Origin: Endomicrobium sp.
GTDB taxonomy: Bacteria > Elusimicrobiota > Endomicrobiia > Endomicrobiales > Endomicrobiaceae
Assembly: GCA_031278115.1 (NCBI GenBank)
Contig: JAITKZ010000099.1
Coordinates: 1 to 14,159 of the forward strand
DNA: 14,159 nt
Direction: 5' to 3'
Shown here: piece after piece, positions 13,226 through 14,159 of the stretch
Position numbering within the stretch: the first letter of the stretch is position 1
Layout of the letters: every line of letters starts with the position of its first letter
Translations under genes and position numbers: made by a program
Notes under the pieces: generated by a model
The model's database searches: none
The model's input: the letters and a program-made list of their open reading frames with translations, nothing else
Told to the model about the DNA's origin: nothing

Positions 13226-13343
13226 AATGGTATGCAGTGGCAGCATTGGCAGAATCAAAGGACAAGCACACAAAGGGCAGATATGGCAATGTAGTTATCA
13301 GTATCTATTACCAAATTCAAGTGGTCAGGCGTATTTAGCATAA
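13226..13343 (+). other. Probable out-of-frame 3' end of the preceding small protein gene
   Basis: In the +1 frame relative to the gene at 12953 the sequence is open from 13188 to the TAA at 13341-13343. It reads SGSIGRIKGQAHKGQIWQCS, then YQYLLPNSSGQAYLA. The stop lies one base before a perfect hairpin, where a natural gene end would be. In the original frame the stretch after the TGA also reads as a Q- and W-rich run (MQWQHWQNQR) before a TAG, so which frame was native is not settled. Confidence 0.4.
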
Positions 13344-13344
13344 A

Positions 13345-13384
13345 CAAGTATAAAAATGTTTTCAAAAAAACATTTTTATACTTG
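13345..13384. terminator. Long perfect hairpin, probable two-way terminator
   Basis: CAAGTATAAAAATGTTT at 13345-13361 and its exact complement at 13368-13384 form a 17-bp stem, 18 with one more T-A pair, closing a CAAA loop. The stem carries AAAAA on one arm and TTTTT on the other, but no separate T run follows. It lies between the small exported protein gene and the convergent bioA. Confidence 0.65.
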
Positions 13385-13472
13385 CCGCAAAATGAACCTA
13401 AATATGCTGTATAAAAAATGCGCTTTGTTAGTTTTACCTAATACTTAAACCTGCTCATATCACCTTGAAACT

Positions 13473-14159
13473 TTATAAACAACTTATCTCTTCTTTAACA
13501 GTAGTGACTATCTTTGATATCTCTTTTTTGGTAATCGTTAAAGGCAAAAAGAGAACCAGCGTGTCTCCAAGATTTCTTATAATAACGCCTTTATTTCTCA
13601 TACTCGTACAAACCTTTGCTCCTAGTTTAAGTTTGTAATCATAAGACTTACTAGTTTTTTTATCTTCAACTATTTCTATGCCAACCATTAGTCCGCAATG
13701 CCTTATGTTGCCTACTTTTTTATGCTTGGATAAGTCTGCAAGTTCTTTTTCTAAATATTTAATTTTAGGCTGTAATTTAATAAGAATATTATCTTTTTTC
13801 AATATATCAAGCGTTGCATTTGCTGCTGCGCAAGCAAGAGGGTTTGCCGTATAAGAATGCCCGTGAAAAAACGTTTTAAACTCTTCATACTTGCCTAAGA
13901 AAGCATTGTAAATCTCATGTGTCGTTGCAGTAACAGCCAAAGGCAAATATCCGCCTGTTATTCCTTTTGACAAACACATAAAGTCAGGCTTAACATCTTC
14001 ATGCTCTACTGCAAACATTTTCCCAGTTCTGCCAAATCCCGTAGCAACCTCATCGCAAATTAACAAAATGCCGTAACGCTTGCAAATATTTGCATATTCC
14101 TTAAGATAACCTTTCGGCATTACAAGCATGCCCGAAGCTGCTTGATTTAAAGGCTCAAT
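13473..14159 (-). CDS. bioA: Adenosylmethionine-8-amino-7-oxononanoate aminotransferase (BioA), C-terminal 228 residues, start beyond right edge
   Basis: BioA moves an amino group from S-adenosylmethionine to 8-amino-7-oxononanoate, giving 7,8-diaminopelargonic acid, the step after BioF. The frame is open to the window edge, beginning IEPLNQAASGMLVMPKGYL; the ATG at 14129 is internal. LICDEVATGFGRTG carries the aspartate that binds the cofactor ring nitrogen, and LSKGITGGYLPL the pyridoxal-phosphate lysine. FFHGHSYTANPLACAAA, typical of BioA within the class III aminotransferases, and GLMVGIEIV follow. The C-terminus TVKEEISCL is of normal length. It converges on the small exported protein gene with the long hairpin between them. 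Confidence 0.93.
   Translation of the reverse strand: MEPLNQAASGMLVMPKGYLKEYANICKRYGILLICDEVATGFGRTGKMFAVEHEDVKPDFMCLSKGITGGYLPLAVTATTHEIYNAFLGKYEEFKTFFHGHSYTANPLACAAANATLDILKKDNILIKLQPKIKYLEKELADLSKHKKVGNIRHCGLMVGIEIVEDKKTSKSYDYKLKLGAKVCTSMRNKGVIIRNLGDTLVLFLPLTITKKEISKIVTTVKEEISCL

Noticed and set aside
13223..13300. TGA read as tryptophan to extend the small protein (Q-W-N-G-M-Q-W)
   Set aside because: Other genes in the window, such as the glycosylase before priA, use TGA as a stop, and reading through only reaches a TAG after some 25 codons.
1..14159. CRISPR arrays, insertion sequences, phage genes or rRNA
   Set aside because: No regularly spaced repeats, transposase or integrase motifs, phage structural genes or rRNA signatures were seen on either strand.

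Overview
The window is AT-rich (roughly one third G+C by eye) and densely packed, with 4-base and 1-base gene overlaps and several decayed genes next to intact housekeeping genes. The organism is a bacterium using the standard code, with TGA as a stop. The gene content, base composition and scatter of freshly broken genes recall a reduced or reducing genome such as the Elusimicrobia/Endomicrobium group. That placement is inference from style, not from a phylogenetic marker I could align.

Left part, minus strand (1-8645). A long co-oriented run reads, in transcription order: valS; a broken exported phosphomannomutase-like HAD gene; rdgB (non-canonical NTP pyrophosphatase); tRNA-Pro(UGG); gmk; rpoZ; coaC; coaB; a family 4-type Fe-S uracil-DNA glycosylase; and priA, which runs off the left edge. 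The block gmk-rpoZ-coaC-coaB-priA is the widespread bacterial gmk-rpoZ-dfp-priA neighbourhood. Here the usual coaBC fusion is split into two genes joined by a 1-base TAATG overlap, and a uracil-DNA glycosylase sits before priA with an ATGA overlap.

Middle and right part, mainly plus strand (8646-12716). Divergent from valS, with overlapping promoters, lies a FabG-like reductase, then a small exported protein of unknown function and a short FabF-like ketosynthase. These are followed by a decayed YjbQ/UPF0047 gene on the minus strand, an intergenic region holding a GC-richer hairpin repeat and a bioF promoter, and then bioF. After bioF come a second small exported protein gene with a very strong ribosome binding site and a damaged 3' end, a perfect long hairpin, and on the minus strand the C-terminal part of bioA, which runs off the right edge.

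How the genes fit together. bioF and bioA make diaminononanoate from pimeloyl thioester by way of 8-amino-7-oxononanoate. The FabG-like and FabF-like proteins next door have complete catalytic residues and could be dedicated enzymes for building the pimeloyl chain, as in bacteria whose biotin operons carry extra fatty-acid-synthesis paralogs. This is the most interesting functional hypothesis in the window. I see no clearly new defence or mobile system. Decay is visible at three places, perhaps four: the HAD gene, yjbQ, the tail of the small protein gene near 13.2 kb, and possibly a relic before rdgB.
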